From Macrophomina tecta (taxonomy: Eukaryota; Ascomycota; Dothideomycetes; Botryosphaeriales; Botryosphaeriaceae): DNA of 64,000 bases. A model generated the notes under the pieces. It saw only the letters and a list, made by a program, of their open reading frames with translations, did not search any database and was not told the origin of the DNA. Shown piece by piece: positions 12,654 to 26,363 of the stretch; within the stretch, counting starts at the first letter, position 1, and each line of letters begins with the position of its first letter. The stretch is from assembly GCA_024180945.1 (NCBI GenBank), contig JAKSGN010000041.1:558001-622000 (forward strand). Reading direction: 5' to 3'. Made by a program: the position numbers and the translations under genes.

Positions 12654-13088
12654 CTACTCAACCTTGACCGGCTTGCTGGTATCCAGCTCGTGGAAGCGGC
12701 GGAGGTCCATCTCCTTGTCCAAAAGCGGGATGACGTAGGGGTCGAAGGTCTTCCAGTAGGGGTTCTCCAGGTGGTACTTCTGGCTCTGCAAGCGCCACCA
12801 AACAAATTCAGTCAGCATCGTTCCCACAGAAGAGGCAGGGCATCCGCAAGAAACGGCGGGTGTGTTTCTCGAGAGATGTCGTTGGAGAGGAACACGTACG
12901 CTCTCATGCTCGTAACGCTCGACGATGCACCACTTGCGCGGGTCCTGGTGGTCCTGCATGACGTGCCAGCCGATCGTCTCCTTGTCCTTGGAGTAGACTT
13001 GCGAGGCCTCGATCAGCTTGTTGCGCAGCTTCTCCTCGACCTCCTTGCCCTCCTTGGCGTAGAGGTGGACGACGATTGTGTAGACCAT
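12654..13088 (-). CDS. Small ABM-superfamily protein (antibiotic biosynthesis monooxygenase-like fold)
   Basis: Two exons, 13088-12900 and 12785-12654, give 106 residues. The product starts MVYTIVVHLYAKEGKEVEEK and continues with an alpha/beta dimeric ferredoxin-like pattern: a beta strand, a helix (KLIEASQVYSKD), then GWHVMQDH and WCIVERYEH strands, and a helix around NPYWKTFDPYV. This is the usual layout and length of ABM-domain proteins (about 100 residues), which include cofactor-free monooxygenases, but many have no known substrate. The intron has donor GTACGT and acceptor TTGCAG and falls between codons. No secondary-metabolite genes are adjacent, so a biosynthetic role is not supported. 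The substrate is unknown. Confidence 0.8.
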   Translation of the reverse strand: MVYTIVVHLYAKEGKEVEEKLRNKLIEASQVYSKDKETIGWHVMQDHQDPRKWCIVERYEHESVRVPLQRHLSRNTPAVSCGCPASSVGTMLTEFVWWRLQSQKYHLENPYWKTFDPYVIPLLDKEMDLRRFHELDTSKPVKVE

Positions 13089-14562
13089 TTTGTCTGCTTT
13101 GACTGTGGAGGGTCGAACTCATTAGCCTTATCATCCCGCATACCTCCTTTTGCCGTTCCTGTACTCTTCACACGGGGTTTGTGGACAGGAAAATGATGGA
13201 GCCGGAGCGGCCGGCATCGTCGATACTCAAAACGAAATACACAAACGGTCCTCAAGAGGAATACCTCGCCCCTCTGCTTGCGTTCAAGACATAGCAATGC
13301 TGCTGCGGAGATGGCGGAGGCTGCCGCAGGGTTGATGGGCATCGCGCATTGTTTGACGGCCACAACGGACAGCAGCGTGCAAGCACAGCGCGCGTGAGGC
13401 TCCAACACCACGACCGCGGCGTCGACAGCTCCCAGCAGTGGCTCTGAAGAGCGGCGTAAACACCATGGCATGACCTCACGCCGTGGACGCCGGCTCTAGA
13501 GCTTCCCAAACGACCAACGCGCAATGGCACAGCAAACAACGAAAAGCTCAAATGAAAAAAGCACTTACGCGTAATCAGGTGGCCTGAAGAAGAGATGTAA
13601 GAAGTCGAAGGTGATGGAGGGGTAAACTTGGATGGAGGGGCGGACGTTTAAAGCGGCCGTGTGGTGGTTCGAAGCTAACCCAAATCGACCCACCAACGAC
13701 CCGCATTTTCCTTGACGTCGGCGAAAGTTTAGGCTCTCCGCTGCCCTGCCACGCACCCAAGAAAAAGCGTGAGGCGTGCCGCGGTTGCACCGAAGCTCCT
13801 CCGCCGTCATAATCCACAATTGGGTTGAATCTGTTGAATCAGCAGTGGAGCGTGATCTTTGTCATCATGCCGCGGCGTCTGATCGTCGCAAGTTGGGAGA
13901 CCATCAGATGAATGTACTGGCATTTGATTCTCATCTGCCTGTAGTTTTCGGCCGCCTTTTCAGCGTACTGCTCTACCAATAAAACCCCAAGGGAATATGC
14001 AAGCCTCAAGCCATCCAACCATCGCAACAGCCGAGCTGGCTAGAATGCCAACCTACCAGACAAACACTGGCAAGATGTGACTGCGAGAGCACGATTACAC
14101 GAACCCTGAAGAGGAAAGGTAGAAAAAGAGAAGTTGAAGGGGAAGAGCCCATGCTTGCACCTACATAGTACAGCACGACGAGTGTTCCGAGAAGATTCCA
14201 AAAAATGTCTGAGAACATAGAAGGGAGGAGAAAAAGATAGAAGCGGAGATCTCGAATAGAATATTGCGTGGTAGACCCGTAGCCCGTGTCGAATGTCCGC
14301 GGGGCGATGAAATTTCCTCTCCGCAATGCTATGCAAGAAAAGCCCCCTAAAGACCCATGGGCTATGAAAAGAACAAATGGGGATCATATGATGACGCATG
14401 ATCAGAACGCCCTGCCAAATCTCCGTGCTCCCTTTTGACTGCAAGAACTGCACGTAAAATCCAACCGAAAATGAGCTTTTGGAATGTAAATCCGTAGAAG
14501 CGGATAAGTAAGTGACATGGACTGGAGAAATGAGACATCACTCGTTGCAATCAATAGCGCAT
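13089..14562. other. Intergenic region, no gene seen
   Basis: This is upstream of the ABM-like gene and downstream of PP5, both on the minus strand. Minus-strand frames at 13565-13819 and 14040-14453 lack domains and GC-rich third positions. I take them as noise. Confidence 0.6.
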
Positions 14563-16241
14563 CTACATCATTGACATGAGACCATTGTTGGCGTATGCCA
14601 TCGGCTTGATCGGCGGGTGCGGCACCGCCTCGAATTTGTGGAAGTCGAGCTTGTAGTCGGGGCCAATGTTGATGTATGCGCCCTTGTTCTCCGTGCTGTC
14701 GCAGTATTTGGGGGCCGAGAAGACTGTGCACCTCTCACGTTAGCTCGCAGATCAGTTCGGTAGCTTCAAACCCCACAATACGTACCGGTGATACACCTTC
14801 CGTCATGCTCAACCTCGTAGCCCTCCATACGGACCTCGTGACTTCTGATGACAGCCTCCAGCCCGTTCTTCTCGCAGAATCTCTTGGTGACGTCAGGTCC
14901 AAACTGCAGACCAACACCTCTCTTGCTGGGCCCACGACCAGGAGCCGGTTGCGGATCCGTCCAGAGCATCTCCATCATCAAACCGCTCTGGCCAGGCTGT
15001 CTCTGCTTGTGCCTGTTCAACTTGCGCACGTCATCCAAACTGATCTCGTCGTTGGAGAAGAGGCCACCGTGCAGGACGAAGAACTTCTTGCCAACGAGTG
15101 TGGCAAGCGGTAATGCAGAAAATGACTCGGAGAAAATCTTGAACACACGCTCCGTGTACTTCGCACGGCACTCGCCCTCGAAACCGTACATGCGGTTCAT
15201 GTCGTCCGTCTCGTGGTTGCCGCGGTTAAGGAAGAAGGTCTTGGGGTACAGCATCTTGTAGGCGTACAGCGTAAGGGCAACTTCAGTTGACCACGAACCA
15301 CGGTCGACGAAATCGCCGTTGAACAGGTAAGCGTGCTTTTCCGATGGGAAGCCGTTGAGACGGAAGATTTCGAGGAGATCGAAGAATTGGCCTGCAACTG
15401 CGATTAGCCTAGGCATAGCCGAAAGCAGCCGTGTACCTTACCATGAGTGTCCCCGCATACGGTAATCTTGGTGTCCTCAGGGACGTCATACTCGACCATG
15501 GTCGGTTCGTTGTAGACGAGTTCCTTGACAGCGATGATGATCTGGTAGACGTATTTCTTGTGGATCTTCTTGCCGTCCTTGAATCTCTGAATCATGTCCT
15601 CGATAAACTCCTTGGTCATGCTGGTGCCCTCCAGTCTCACGCCGTCATACGAGTCTTCGATGACCATGTTGTCCAGATCCAGTCCCTCAATCGCCGAAGG
15701 CGCATCGGCGACTTCGATGGCCTTGAGGAAGGCGTCGCGCTTCACGATCTTCTCGCACTCGGTATGCTGTAGCTTCGCATTCTTATCGTTCGGGTTCTTC
15801 TTGACGACGATCTTCCAGTCGCGGAGTGCTTCATTGTGCTTGAGGATTGCCGTGTTGGCGACAGCGCGGCGGTAATAGGCCTGTCGGACACCCGGATTAG
15901 CTCTCGGCGCGCGGGGAACTGGTGGGCTGCAGAGAATGAATTGCCACGCACCTTGACATTGTTGGGGTCGAGCTCTATCGCCCTTGTTGCGTCGGCGACA
16001 GCGAATCCGTATGCCTCGAGCTTGATGTTGGCCTTGACAGCATCCAGTCAGCTCTGCGTCGCGTGCGCAGTTGCTTCCGGCGGGGCTCGCATACCTGTGC
16101 GCGGTTGGTGTAGAACGAGGGCTCCTTGTCGTATTTTTCGATGGCCTGTGAATAGAACTCGACAGCAGTGGGCCAGTCGTGCTCCTTGAAGGCATTGTTG
16201 CCCTTCTCCTTGAGGGCAATTGCTTCTTCTTGAGCACCCAT
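14563..16241 (-). CDS. PPT1: Serine/threonine protein phosphatase 5 (TPR-PP5)
   Basis: Five exons (16241-16095, 16032-15952, 15880-15442, 15391-14786, 14723-14563) give 477 residues, the usual length for PP5. TPR repeats fill about residues 5-110 ([25 protein letters not shown]), the region that in the family binds Hsp90 and inhibits the catalytic domain. The PPP metal-binding motifs are intact: GDTHG at 218-222, GDFVDRG at 247-253, RGNHE at 278-282 and HGGLFS at 329-334, with SAPKYCD near the C-terminus. The enzyme is a metal-dependent phosphoserine/threonine phosphatase working with Hsp90 clients. All four introns are canonical GT-AG and 51-71 bases long. The start at 16241 gives the normal N-terminus. 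It is divergent from SPT4. Confidence 0.97.
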
Positions 16242-16842
16242 AGTGGTGGCGACCGCAGGAATGCTACTACCGCCGAGTCACCGTTGGACGCTCGGGCGCG
16301 CCTAGCTAGCAAGAGAATGTGTGGGCGACTCGCAGACAACGCGCAGGGCAGGATGAGTGAGAAGACGGAGGGAAAAGCGGAGAGCGGGTAGGCGGGGGAA
16401 GGGAAGTGCCTTTTGTGAGGACAGCGGGCTGAGGGCGCTCGTCAAATTGAGTCGGCGGAACTGGGCCTTTGGACGCTCTGGAATGCGATGACGGCGGCGG
16501 AAAGAACGACACAGAAGGCCGAGGCGCGGACGCGGTCCGTGCAGCTTGCCGCGCGCCCACCCTGCCGCTCCCATGTGCGGCTCTCTCTCCCTCTCTCTCC
16601 CCTCTATCACCGCAGCACTCTTTGAGACTCACCCGCCGTCCGTTGTCGCGACCTTCTCCACGCGTCCACCTCGATACGCCCCCCCTCCACCCCCAACCCC
16701 CCCCACCGGCCGACGCGCCACAGCTTCCGCACCACACCGCGCCGCGCATTTTCCCGCAATCGCTCCGAGCACTCCACGCAAACGAACATCAGCCCGCGCC
16801 GCCGCACCACCCTTCCTACCATCGCAAAAGAACACAGACACC
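16242..16842. promoter_or_regulatory. Shared upstream region of PP5 (-) and SPT4 (+)
   Basis: These 601 bases separate the two divergent ATGs. The half next to SPT4 is strongly C- and CT-rich (about 16560-16740), as in leaders of constitutively expressed fungal genes. No specific factor site is claimed. Confidence 0.6.
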
Positions 16843-17420
16843 ATGTCCGGTACCTCGCGCTCCTACGTCACGCCCTCGCAGCAGCGGCACCTCCGCGCCT
16901 GCATGGTGTGCAGCTTCGTGCAGCCGGCAAGCAAGTTCCGGCAGCTGGGCTGCCCCAACTGCGAGTTCCTCGAGATGCAGGGCGCCGACGAGGCGCACAT
17001 TGCCGACTGCACCTCGGCGGTCTTCGAGGGGCTGATCGCCCTGGCCGATCCGAGCCAGAGCTGGGTCGCCAAGTGGCAGCGCCTGGACGCCTACGTGCCC
17101 GGCATGTACGCAACCAAGGTTTCTGGCATGGTGAGCCTTTCCCCTTAGCTCTTCCCGAAACTTTGCTTCGCCCGCCCGCCCGAAAGCTTGAATATACGTC
17201 TTTTGGGCGATGCGGGGCCTGCGATTGGGATTTTGGGCTGACGCTTTTGTTTTTCTCTTTGGCAGCTGGGTGAAGAACAGCTGGCTGCTTGCGAGGCTGC
17301 TGGTGTGAGATATATCCCGTGAGTGCCCATTGTGTCCCCGGAGCTTTCTTGGCAGGTGGCGGACTAACGCGGCTTTGTTCCAGGCGTGATGGCAGCGAGC
17401 AGGAAGACATCGCGGAATGA
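16843..17420 (+). CDS. SPT4: Transcription elongation factor SPT4
   Basis: Exons 16843-17130, 17266-17318 and 17384-17420 give 125 residues. The N-terminal zinc finger is complete: Cys20, Cys23, Cys37 and Cys40 (CMVC then GCPNC). It is followed by the family pattern LEMQGADE...[13 protein letters not shown] and [18 protein letters not shown]. Spt4 pairs with the NGN domain of Spt5 to form DSIF, the processivity factor of RNA polymerase II. The third exon is tiny and ends in an acidic tail (SEQEDIAE). Both introns are GT-AG, and the joints keep the frame. Fungal Spt4 proteins are about 100-130 residues, so the model is full length. Confidence 0.96.
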
Positions 17421-18049
17421 GGAAGATGAGAGTGACCCGCACCGAGACTTTTATCGATACCTTTATTGCATTTCGAGCGAGTGGCGTTTAGAGAACAAAA
17501 TACGACGTTGGGCAGAAATGGCGTCAAAGTTGCTTCTAAGCTGGGATTATTGGGTTTACGGGCATCATACGGTTGAGGCTATGTCAGGAGAGAAGGACAT
17601 GACAGGTGATACTGCACGATCTTATCTGATCTGATGGATAACCAAGATTGTTTGCCATATGTGCCGCGTGGAACGGAACTGGATCATGCATACTCCTGCC
17701 GCGCGAGTGAACTGAGCTTCGCTTGGTAACCCTGACGAGAGCGGCATCATCACTAAGGACCAGTTGATGCTAGTGTCCGAGCTTCGGCGCCGTGGATTCG
17801 TTCGAACAATCAAAATTTGAACGGGTCTTCCAAGCTTGCACGCATACCAACTCACGATGGGGATATACCAAGGCTAGGAATTTTTATCTGCGGCATGGCA
17901 AAGAGCATCGTAAATGCAGCACATTCTATCTTGCATCCTCACACGATCCCGCCCCATCTACCTCGAACGCAGCGCACGAGGTATGGTCGAAACTCTCCGA
18001 GTATCCAAAAGAATGTGCTCGACATGCTCGGAAGAGCTTGGCGCATAGC
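17421..18049. other. Intergenic region downstream of SPT4
   Basis: A 109-codon plus-strand frame begins at 17792 but has no recognisable domain, and its 3' part is antisense to the tentative minus-strand exon at 18050-18110. No other gene is seen. Confidence 0.5.
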
Positions 18050-18327
18050 TTAGGCAGGCTTCCTCTTCTCAGCACGGACAACAATATAAGGATTCAAAAT
18101 AGCGAAACGCCTGAAGTTTAGCGGCCAGTCACGGGTGTTGCGAGTTTCGAAGAGACACACACATCGCTCTCATACCTCGAGATCCTTTTTCTCAACGGCC
18201 CGTCAAGTTCAGAGATCTTCTGCTTGGCTGCCGTGTGGACTGTAGCGTCGGAGCGTGTGGGGTTTGGTGCGTAGGCGATTTCTTTGCGGTGGATTTTGCG
18301 TTGGCGGGCCGGATGCGCGGACAATCG
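18050..18327 (-). CDS. Tentative small gene, 3' exons only
   Basis: Two minus-strand exons, 18327-18176 and 18110-18050, are joined by a canonical 65-base intron (donor GTATGA, acceptor TTCAG) and keep one frame. The 5' exon has a possible acceptor (AATAACAG) directly before it. The product is basic: QRKIHRKEIAYAP, then ISELDGPLRKRIS, and it ends ILNPYIVVRAEKRKPA, stop TAA at 18052-18050. A TATATATA stretch lies upstream near 18634-18644, and a 5' exon may lie between, but I could not place a start. I do not recognise the family. The frame continuity across a good intron is the only support. Confidence 0.35.
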
Positions 18328-18990
18328 CTGTTATTTTTCCTATCCGGGCTTATGTGGGGTTCAAAGCAGTTGTGAGAACCTAACACTGCTCAATCTCTGT
18401 GAGTGCTCGAAAGGAACGATATCGTTCAGCGCGGCAAGGATTTAGTCCGCTAAGGCCAAGGGTGTGCGGATAAGAGCATCTCACACACATCTGATACACG
18501 ATTCCCACTCCCATGCAACAAGCAGAACTCCAAAGTTCTGCAGTCATGCGTGCAGATAATTGTGGATTCAAGTAGAGTAAGAAGATTGCTCTCTGTCTGC
18601 AGAGATATCCATTCACAAGCTCTGTATGATATATATAGATCTACGCCTGATGCCGTCTGTACCCGCATGATCTTGTGTCTACGATGGACCAAACTCTCCA
18701 AGCACCGCCGCACGCCCAAAAACAAACGACGGAATCCACATACTTAAGAGGTGTCTAAGATTTCGGGACAAGAAGAGGTATCGCTTAGGATATATGAAAC
18801 ACCATGAAAACTCCTTGGGCCCTATGCCCTTTCAAGCTCTGGTAAATGGAAAAAGATGGCCAAAAATCAACGCTCGTTATGCCCTTCATGGTCGTGACGC
18901 AAGTTGTATGAACAGGTGTGGGGTCGGTCCGCTCGAGACTTGCACATTATTATGTCCCCAGCCCCACCGTGATCCCACCAAGATTAGCGA
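18328..18990. other. Region upstream of the tentative small gene and downstream of the aspartyl protease
   Basis: It contains a TATATATAG-like stretch near 18634-18645 and short unsupported frames. A 5' exon of the tentative gene could lie here. Confidence 0.4.
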
Positions 18991-20475
18991 TTAAAGCGCA
19001 AACAGCAAACCCGCAGCAGCCGCGGCGGCCACGGGACCTAGCGGCATAGGCGTCTTCGCGGGTGCAGCGGCGTTGCCCGAGACGGAGACACCGCCGTTCC
19101 TGGCGCCTCCGGTGGCCTGCACCACGGCAGAGACGGCATTCGCGACGCCCGTTGCATCCGGGACCGATGCGGTTCCGGTGCCGATCTCGCTGATGTTGGA
19201 GTCGGTGGCGTTGTAGTTTGTCTGGGCGAGTGAGATCTCATTGTTGGCCAAGTCATAGACGACGTAAGCGGATCGCAGAAATGTGTCACCCAACACGGAA
19301 GTGGAGTCGCCGGCCGGGGCGATGCCAAGGATACAGATGGCTTGGCCTCGTGAATAGCCCGCCAAGAGGACCAGTTCGTTCATTGGTACGCTGATCGTCG
19401 GGGAGGAGAAAGTGAATTCCAACGTGTCGTCACTGTTGGCCTTGTCGCAGTCAACGAAGGCAGCGCCCTGCTCCGAGTCGTATGTCGCGTCGAAGTCGCT
19501 GTAAATGTTCGCGACGACCGAGTCGGGGAGGTAGGTAAGACTACTGCCGGAGTCAAGAAGGACAGGGACGACGTTGCTGCTGCTGTCATTGCTGCTGAAA
19601 TAGGATCCGTTGTTTCCGTTGGCGCCAAGACCGGTCAACGCAATGATGAATTCTCTGTAAGAGCCGTACTCCTGAATGATGGGCAGGGTAGCCAGAGTTC
19701 CGTGGTACTTTTCCGTATCGACGCCTCCGAAAAGGATGCTTCCTCTGCTTGCGTCCAGATCGTTCAGCCACAAGCTGTAGGCATTGGATTGAATGATTCC
19801 CTTGTCGACCATCAACTGGGGCAGGTTGGAGTACGCCTCGAGACCGGCTCGGTTGACAGCTACTTCGTTTGACGTATAGCCAATGCCCAGGACACCTTCG
19901 GTCGAAGTCGACGTGTAGCCAATGCCAAATTGCATGTCCGTGAGATTCTGACCGCCGAAATTGAAGACATCCTTGGCGTAATCACCTGATGCACCGGAGC
20001 CATCGACGTAGGAAATGTTGAATAAGCTGTTAACGTATTCGTACGTCGAGGAATCGTTTGCGTTGTAGACTCCTGATGCCGAACAGGAACTTGTCCGCGA
20101 GTTGGAGCATAACGATGAAGAGTCGCTGTTTACCCAAAGATCGCTTGAGCCGGTGTCCAGGTGGAGACGAAGTGATTGCGCCGGAGTTCCGAGGGATGCG
20201 TTCGCAAAGTAAAGCGTCTCCTCATTGTCGAGAGTGGCTTGGATGGTGTCCCTCTTTCTTCTTCTTCTTGCCTGGTCCCGCGCCACAGGATTTGCGACCT
20301 CCCTCCTCTGGATGTCGACGCCGACCACTCTTGGAGCAGCATTCTACAGTCAAAGTTAGGGGTTGGAAAAGGGAGTGATAGGGAGGCAGCGACGTACTGT
20401 TCTCTTGGCCAATTGGATGGCTTCGGTTAGCGATATTAAGCCCGTTGCGAGCGTCAGTGCGGCGGTGCACTTCAT
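18991..20475 (-). CDS. Secreted, probably GPI-anchored aspartyl protease (yapsin/candidapepsin-like, family A1)
   Basis: Exons 20475-20398 and 20343-18991 give 476 residues. The first exon encodes a signal peptide (MKCTAALTLATGLISLTEA). A propeptide follows with a basic RRRRKR site near residues 52-57, a likely Kex2-type cleavage point. The two catalytic aspartates are present: DTGSSDLWV at 89-97 and DSGSSLTYLP from Asp290. The C-terminus is Ala/Pro-rich and ends in a hydrophobic tail (VAAAAAAGLLFAL) after small residues, as expected of a GPI attachment signal. The family cleaves proteins at the cell wall or plasma membrane. The closest functional analogues are yeast yapsins and Aspergillus OPSB-type proteases; which applies is not decidable here. 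The intron has donor GTACGT and acceptor TGTAG. Confidence 0.93.
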
Positions 20476-21657
20476 GGTTGCGGGAGACGGAGAGGACGAA
20501 ATGTACGAAAGAGGAATGCAAAGAGAGGCAAGCAAGATATCGTCCAGGATATAACTCTTCGTGCTCGGGTTGTGGGCCGAGCAAAACTTGCGGCGCCTGT
20601 GCGACCAGGGTTTATTATGAGCCCCGCGAGGAAGTACGTACGACGTTCGGTGATGACGACGACTCTCCAGAAGTAGTGTGGCGGTGGCCGGCAACAACGG
20701 ACCTAGCTTACCTCACGCGCGCCACCGGGCATAAAATGATCAACGGCAAAGAGAGACGGTCTCGTGGGAGAAGATGGCTAGCATCAGCGTGAGAGAGAGC
20801 GCGGGACACTTGAGAAATACAACGGATGCCATGGCTGCCATGCTGAGACGGGCTCTCTGTTTCGACTGCTGATGGCTAAGCATTTGCTTGGCCCTGGCGG
20901 ATCATCCAGGCAGTGCACGCTGACCAGGTAAGGATGCTGGGGCCGGCGCCGCGAGGCTAAGCGCCATGCGGGAGAAAGATAGGACGCAAGGCGCGCACAG
21001 TCGACGTCGAGGTAGTTGCCATACAACATCTGTGACAGGGACAGCCGCCCGGCCGGAAGCCACTGCGCCCGAGAACTGCCATGCGCCGAGCCGCTGCTGG
21101 GCACCGGCGGCCAAGGGCCCGTCAGGCCACACGATTTGCATGGCGTGCTGCCAGCTGGCCAGCTGGTGCCGCTGCGCCGTATCTGCATGGGGCGCCAAGC
21201 TGAGACCTCGCTGAGGGCGGATGTGACGCGCGTAAGGCTGCGTTGTTGTGGCCCCGAGACGCGGCTCTCTCCGCCGCCCCCGTTTGCCTGTCGCTCTCCG
21301 AGGAGCCGTTTGCGGAATCCGGTGGGAGCTCAGGGCGAGCATCAGCGCGAGCGCATCAGGCCGAGTCTGGGGAATGGGCGTGAGACAGCGCCGACCCACG
21401 CTCCAGGGCCCTGCATGAGGGAAGGGATGGTTGTGGTGCGGAGAGTGTGAGAGCGGCAGGCTCGCGGAGATCTCAGCGCTCGGGCAGTGGCGAGCCGAAA
21501 GTATGAGCCTACGCCGATTAAGCCTGAGCTGGCTGCTTGGGCTCCACGTGACTGTGGGCGAGCGCGTTCTCGCGCGAACGCGTTGACGCGCCGGCGAACG
21601 CAATCGTCCCGCCGAGTATTGCGCAAGCCCACCACGCCAACGACATCGCTCGCCACT
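20476..21657. other. Shared upstream region of the aspartyl protease (-) and RFC4 (+)
   Basis: No gene is supported in these 1.2 kb. The 319-codon minus-strand frame at 20902-21861 runs into RFC4 exons on the other strand and has no domain, so I reject it. Confidence 0.6.
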
Positions 21658-22894
21658 ATGGTGACCGCAGAATCTTCCAGCGCCGCCGCACGCAATGGCC
21701 TGAAGGCGCAGCCGAATGGCGCAGCAGGCTACGAGCTGCCTTGGTCGGTCCCGCGCGCCTCTGCTCCCCCCCGCGGCTTCCCACGCTGACCGTTTCGCGC
21801 TATAGGGTCGAGAAGTACCGCCCCGTCTTTCTAGACGACATCGTCGGCAACACCGAGACAATCGAGCGCCTCAAGATCATCGCCAAAGATGGAAACATGC
21901 CGCACGTCATCATCTCCGGCATGCCCGGTATTGGCAAAACAACATCTATTCTGTGCTTGGCCCGCCAGCTGCTTGGAGACGCGTACAAGGAGGCCGTCCT
22001 AGAGCTCAATGCCAGTGACGAGCGCGGAATCGATGTCGTGAGGAACCGCATAAAGGGATTTGCGCAGAAGAAGGTCACGCTGCCACCGGGCCGGCAGAAA
22101 ATTGTCATCCTCGACGAAGCAGACAGGTGGGCGTTGTAGAACCTCGCGTGTCAGACTGCGCTGACCCCACGACAGTATGACATCGGGGGCACAGCAGGCC
22201 TTGCGGCGTACCATGGAAATTTACTCGTCCACTACGCGCTTCGCTTTTGCATGCAACCAATCCAACAAGATCATCGAGCCGTTGCAGTCCCGTTGCGCCA
22301 TCCTGCGATACTCCCGTCTAACAGACGCGCAGCTGGTCAAACGGCTGATGCAGATATGCGGGGCGGAGCAGGTCGAGTATTCCGAAGATGGACTCGCCGC
22401 CCTCGTGTTTTCGGCCGAGGGCGACATGCGCCAGGCAATCAACAATCTGCAGAGTACACACGCCGGCTTCGGTTTTGTTAACGGAGATAACGTGTTCAAG
22501 GTGGTCGATAGCCCGCATCCTATCAAAGTTCAGGCTATGATTAAGGCCTGCCACGAGCAGAAGGTTGACGCAGCCCTCGATACTCTCCGGGAGCTCTGGT
22601 ATGTTCTGTGTTTATCTGCGGCGCCGTGGACCCCGCCTTGCTTCTGCTGCTGACTTCTGCTTCAGGGATCTTGGCTACTCATGTCACGACATCATCAGCA
22701 CCATGTTCAAGGTTACAAAAACAATCCCCACGCTATCCGAGCACGCGAAGCTTGAGTTCATCAAGGAGATTGGCTTCACGCATATGCGGATCCTGGAGGG
22801 CGTGCAAACCTTCCTGCAGCTTTCCGGTTGCGTTGCGCGTCTGTGCAAGATCAACATGAAGCCGAGCATGTTCACGATTCCCAAGTCGCAGTAG
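21658..22894 (+). CDS. RFC4: Replication factor C small subunit, Rfc4 type (human RFC2 orthologue)
   Basis: Exons 21658-21743, 21806-22126, 22176-22598 and 22666-22894 give 352 residues. The sequence carries the RFC boxes: WVEKYRP from residue 29, DIVGN, Walker [10 protein letters not shown] at 67-75, Walker B with DEAD at 132-135, and SRC at 174-176 (the arginine finger that acts in the neighbouring subunit). IAKDGNMPH just before Walker A is typical of the Rfc4/RFC2 branch. The complex loads the sliding clamp PCNA at primer ends and also forms part of alternative clamp loaders. Introns are 62, 49 and 67 bases and GT-AG; the first has donor GTCGGT, a weaker match. The start gives a short variable N-terminus before the conserved ELPW. 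Confidence 0.97.
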
Positions 22895-24046
22895 TGGGGG
22901 CCTGGACTGTTCATCTCCTTTGATAAAAGTCTGTTTCTGGCATCTTACGCGGCGTTACGGATTAGGAAAGCGGTTTGCAGCGTCAGGCATGGGGTTGACG
23001 ATCCAGGGCAGGGTTTGAAAACATCGACCAATAAGGGCGCTCGGAAATATACAGGCTGTGGTTTTACAAATGGTGAGACAGGAACGGATCGCGCTCCTAA
23101 AGCTCAGACAGCACCGACATGGAGCTAGCTTAGGACTACTGTACGGGGCTCCGACACAATACGACTCGCTATCAGGTTCCAACCTTGCGCCTCACTGTCC
23201 CTCGTGGAATCTGACCCGCCATCTTCCCATATGTCGTACCCGGCGCAAAGGCACAAAGGCCGCAAAGCTGTTGACATCGTGTCAGTGCACGGGGAGTCCT
23301 GGTTAGTATTCAGCCGGTGTGTAATTGGTCGGTCTCAGGGAAGGTCGTGACAAACACATGGACAATCGTCCCCGCTTCGTTGATTGTTGCAATCGCTTCG
23401 GTATGTGTTTTGCATCGGAGAGGAGAGGTATTCAAGACAGAATGCGGCATGACCTCACAGCTGTTGGCTGGATGGTTCCTGACGGCAGCTCCCGGGTCCG
23501 TGGGAACGGATGGACATTGGATCTCGCCTGCCTATCGATAAGACAATGTACCCCGCAGCGCACCGACGGATTTACGGCGACCCCGCGCCCGGACTGGCCT
23601 GCCTCAGTCGAGTTTTCGCCAGTCAAATCATTCGAAGAGCCAATTTATTGACGGACTCGCGCGGGCGAGTGTGCCAATGGCTCTTTTCGGGCGAGATCTC
23701 CTCCAGCCACGCCCGTCGGGGAATGGGCGTTGCCGTCAACAAAAGAGCGCGCGAATCAAAGCGGGGCACGGAGGCCTCATGCGAGCTTCACTGTATTGGC
23801 AGAAAATTGCGTGCTTCACGCCATCGCAGTCCCCGCAGACCCTCTTCCTGCAGACCGGCCCCGGGGGCTTAATACCTGACAGGCGCTCCCGTCAGATCTC
23901 TTCCTTGTCCTTCCTGCCTGCAACACTGTGCCTTGCGCCTTCAGATACCCAGTCGCGTGTCGCCCGACCAAGCTTGCCGCACTAGCTGTCGCCCAACACC
24001 AAATCTGTGCATTTCTCTACTGTGCAAGGGGATACAGAAAGACATC
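22895..24046. other. Intergenic region between RFC4 and the sulfhydrylase gene
   Basis: Only unrelated short frames are present. It must contain the RFC4 3' end and the promoter of the O-acetylhomoserine sulfhydrylase gene. I saw no CACGTG core near the latter. Confidence 0.6.
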
Positions 24047-25812
<1,766 letters not shown>

Positions 25813-26363
25813 ATGTCGCGACAAGAGCGAAGATTTGAAGAAAGGAGGAGATGAGATTGGTTCTATATAATTCGCATGCTTGTTTATTATTAGCGGGTCC
25901 AGGGGGTTCAGTCCGGATAGGTGGAAGATGATTCCGCTGGATTCTGTCAATTGAAAATGAAATTTACTCTGAGTTATCATCAATTGGTCCAATGCCTTTT
26001 GGAATTAGCACCAGGCAAGTCTGCCCATCGCGCCGACCCTTTCTCCCTGCATCCCATCCGAGTGAGTTCCCTTCAACCAACCATCCGTGCCGTGCTAATT
26101 GGAACCCAGCATCTCATCCACGCCTCCCCGTGATCTTCCATCCGCAGAGCCAAACATAGCCAACCTGAAGCCATCAAGCAACCGTTCGAAGTAAGGTGCT
26201 CACCATCCACCCCACAGACGCCCCATCGCTTCGAGGCCTTCTTCCGTGAAGTCATCATACAATTTTTTTTTTTTTTTCGTTCTTCTTTCCCTGTTCCTTC
26301 CTTCTTCCCCGTTCCCTCTTTCTCATCTCCTTTCCCTCCCCCTCGATCTCCTCGCCGCAGCTC
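25813..26363. other. Convergent intergenic region
   Basis: This is the 3' flank of both the sulfhydrylase (+) and the ankyrin-like gene (-). It has a 15-base T run at 26263-26277 followed by CT-rich sequence. No gene is seen. Confidence 0.65.

Noticed and set aside
13655..13685. GGTTCGAA-like sequence resembling a tRNA B box
   Set aside because: No matching A box, acceptor stem or anticodon arm could be drawn around it.
20902..21861. 319-codon minus-strand frame
   Set aside because: Overlaps the start of RFC4 on the other strand and shows only Arg/Ser/Pro-rich sequence.
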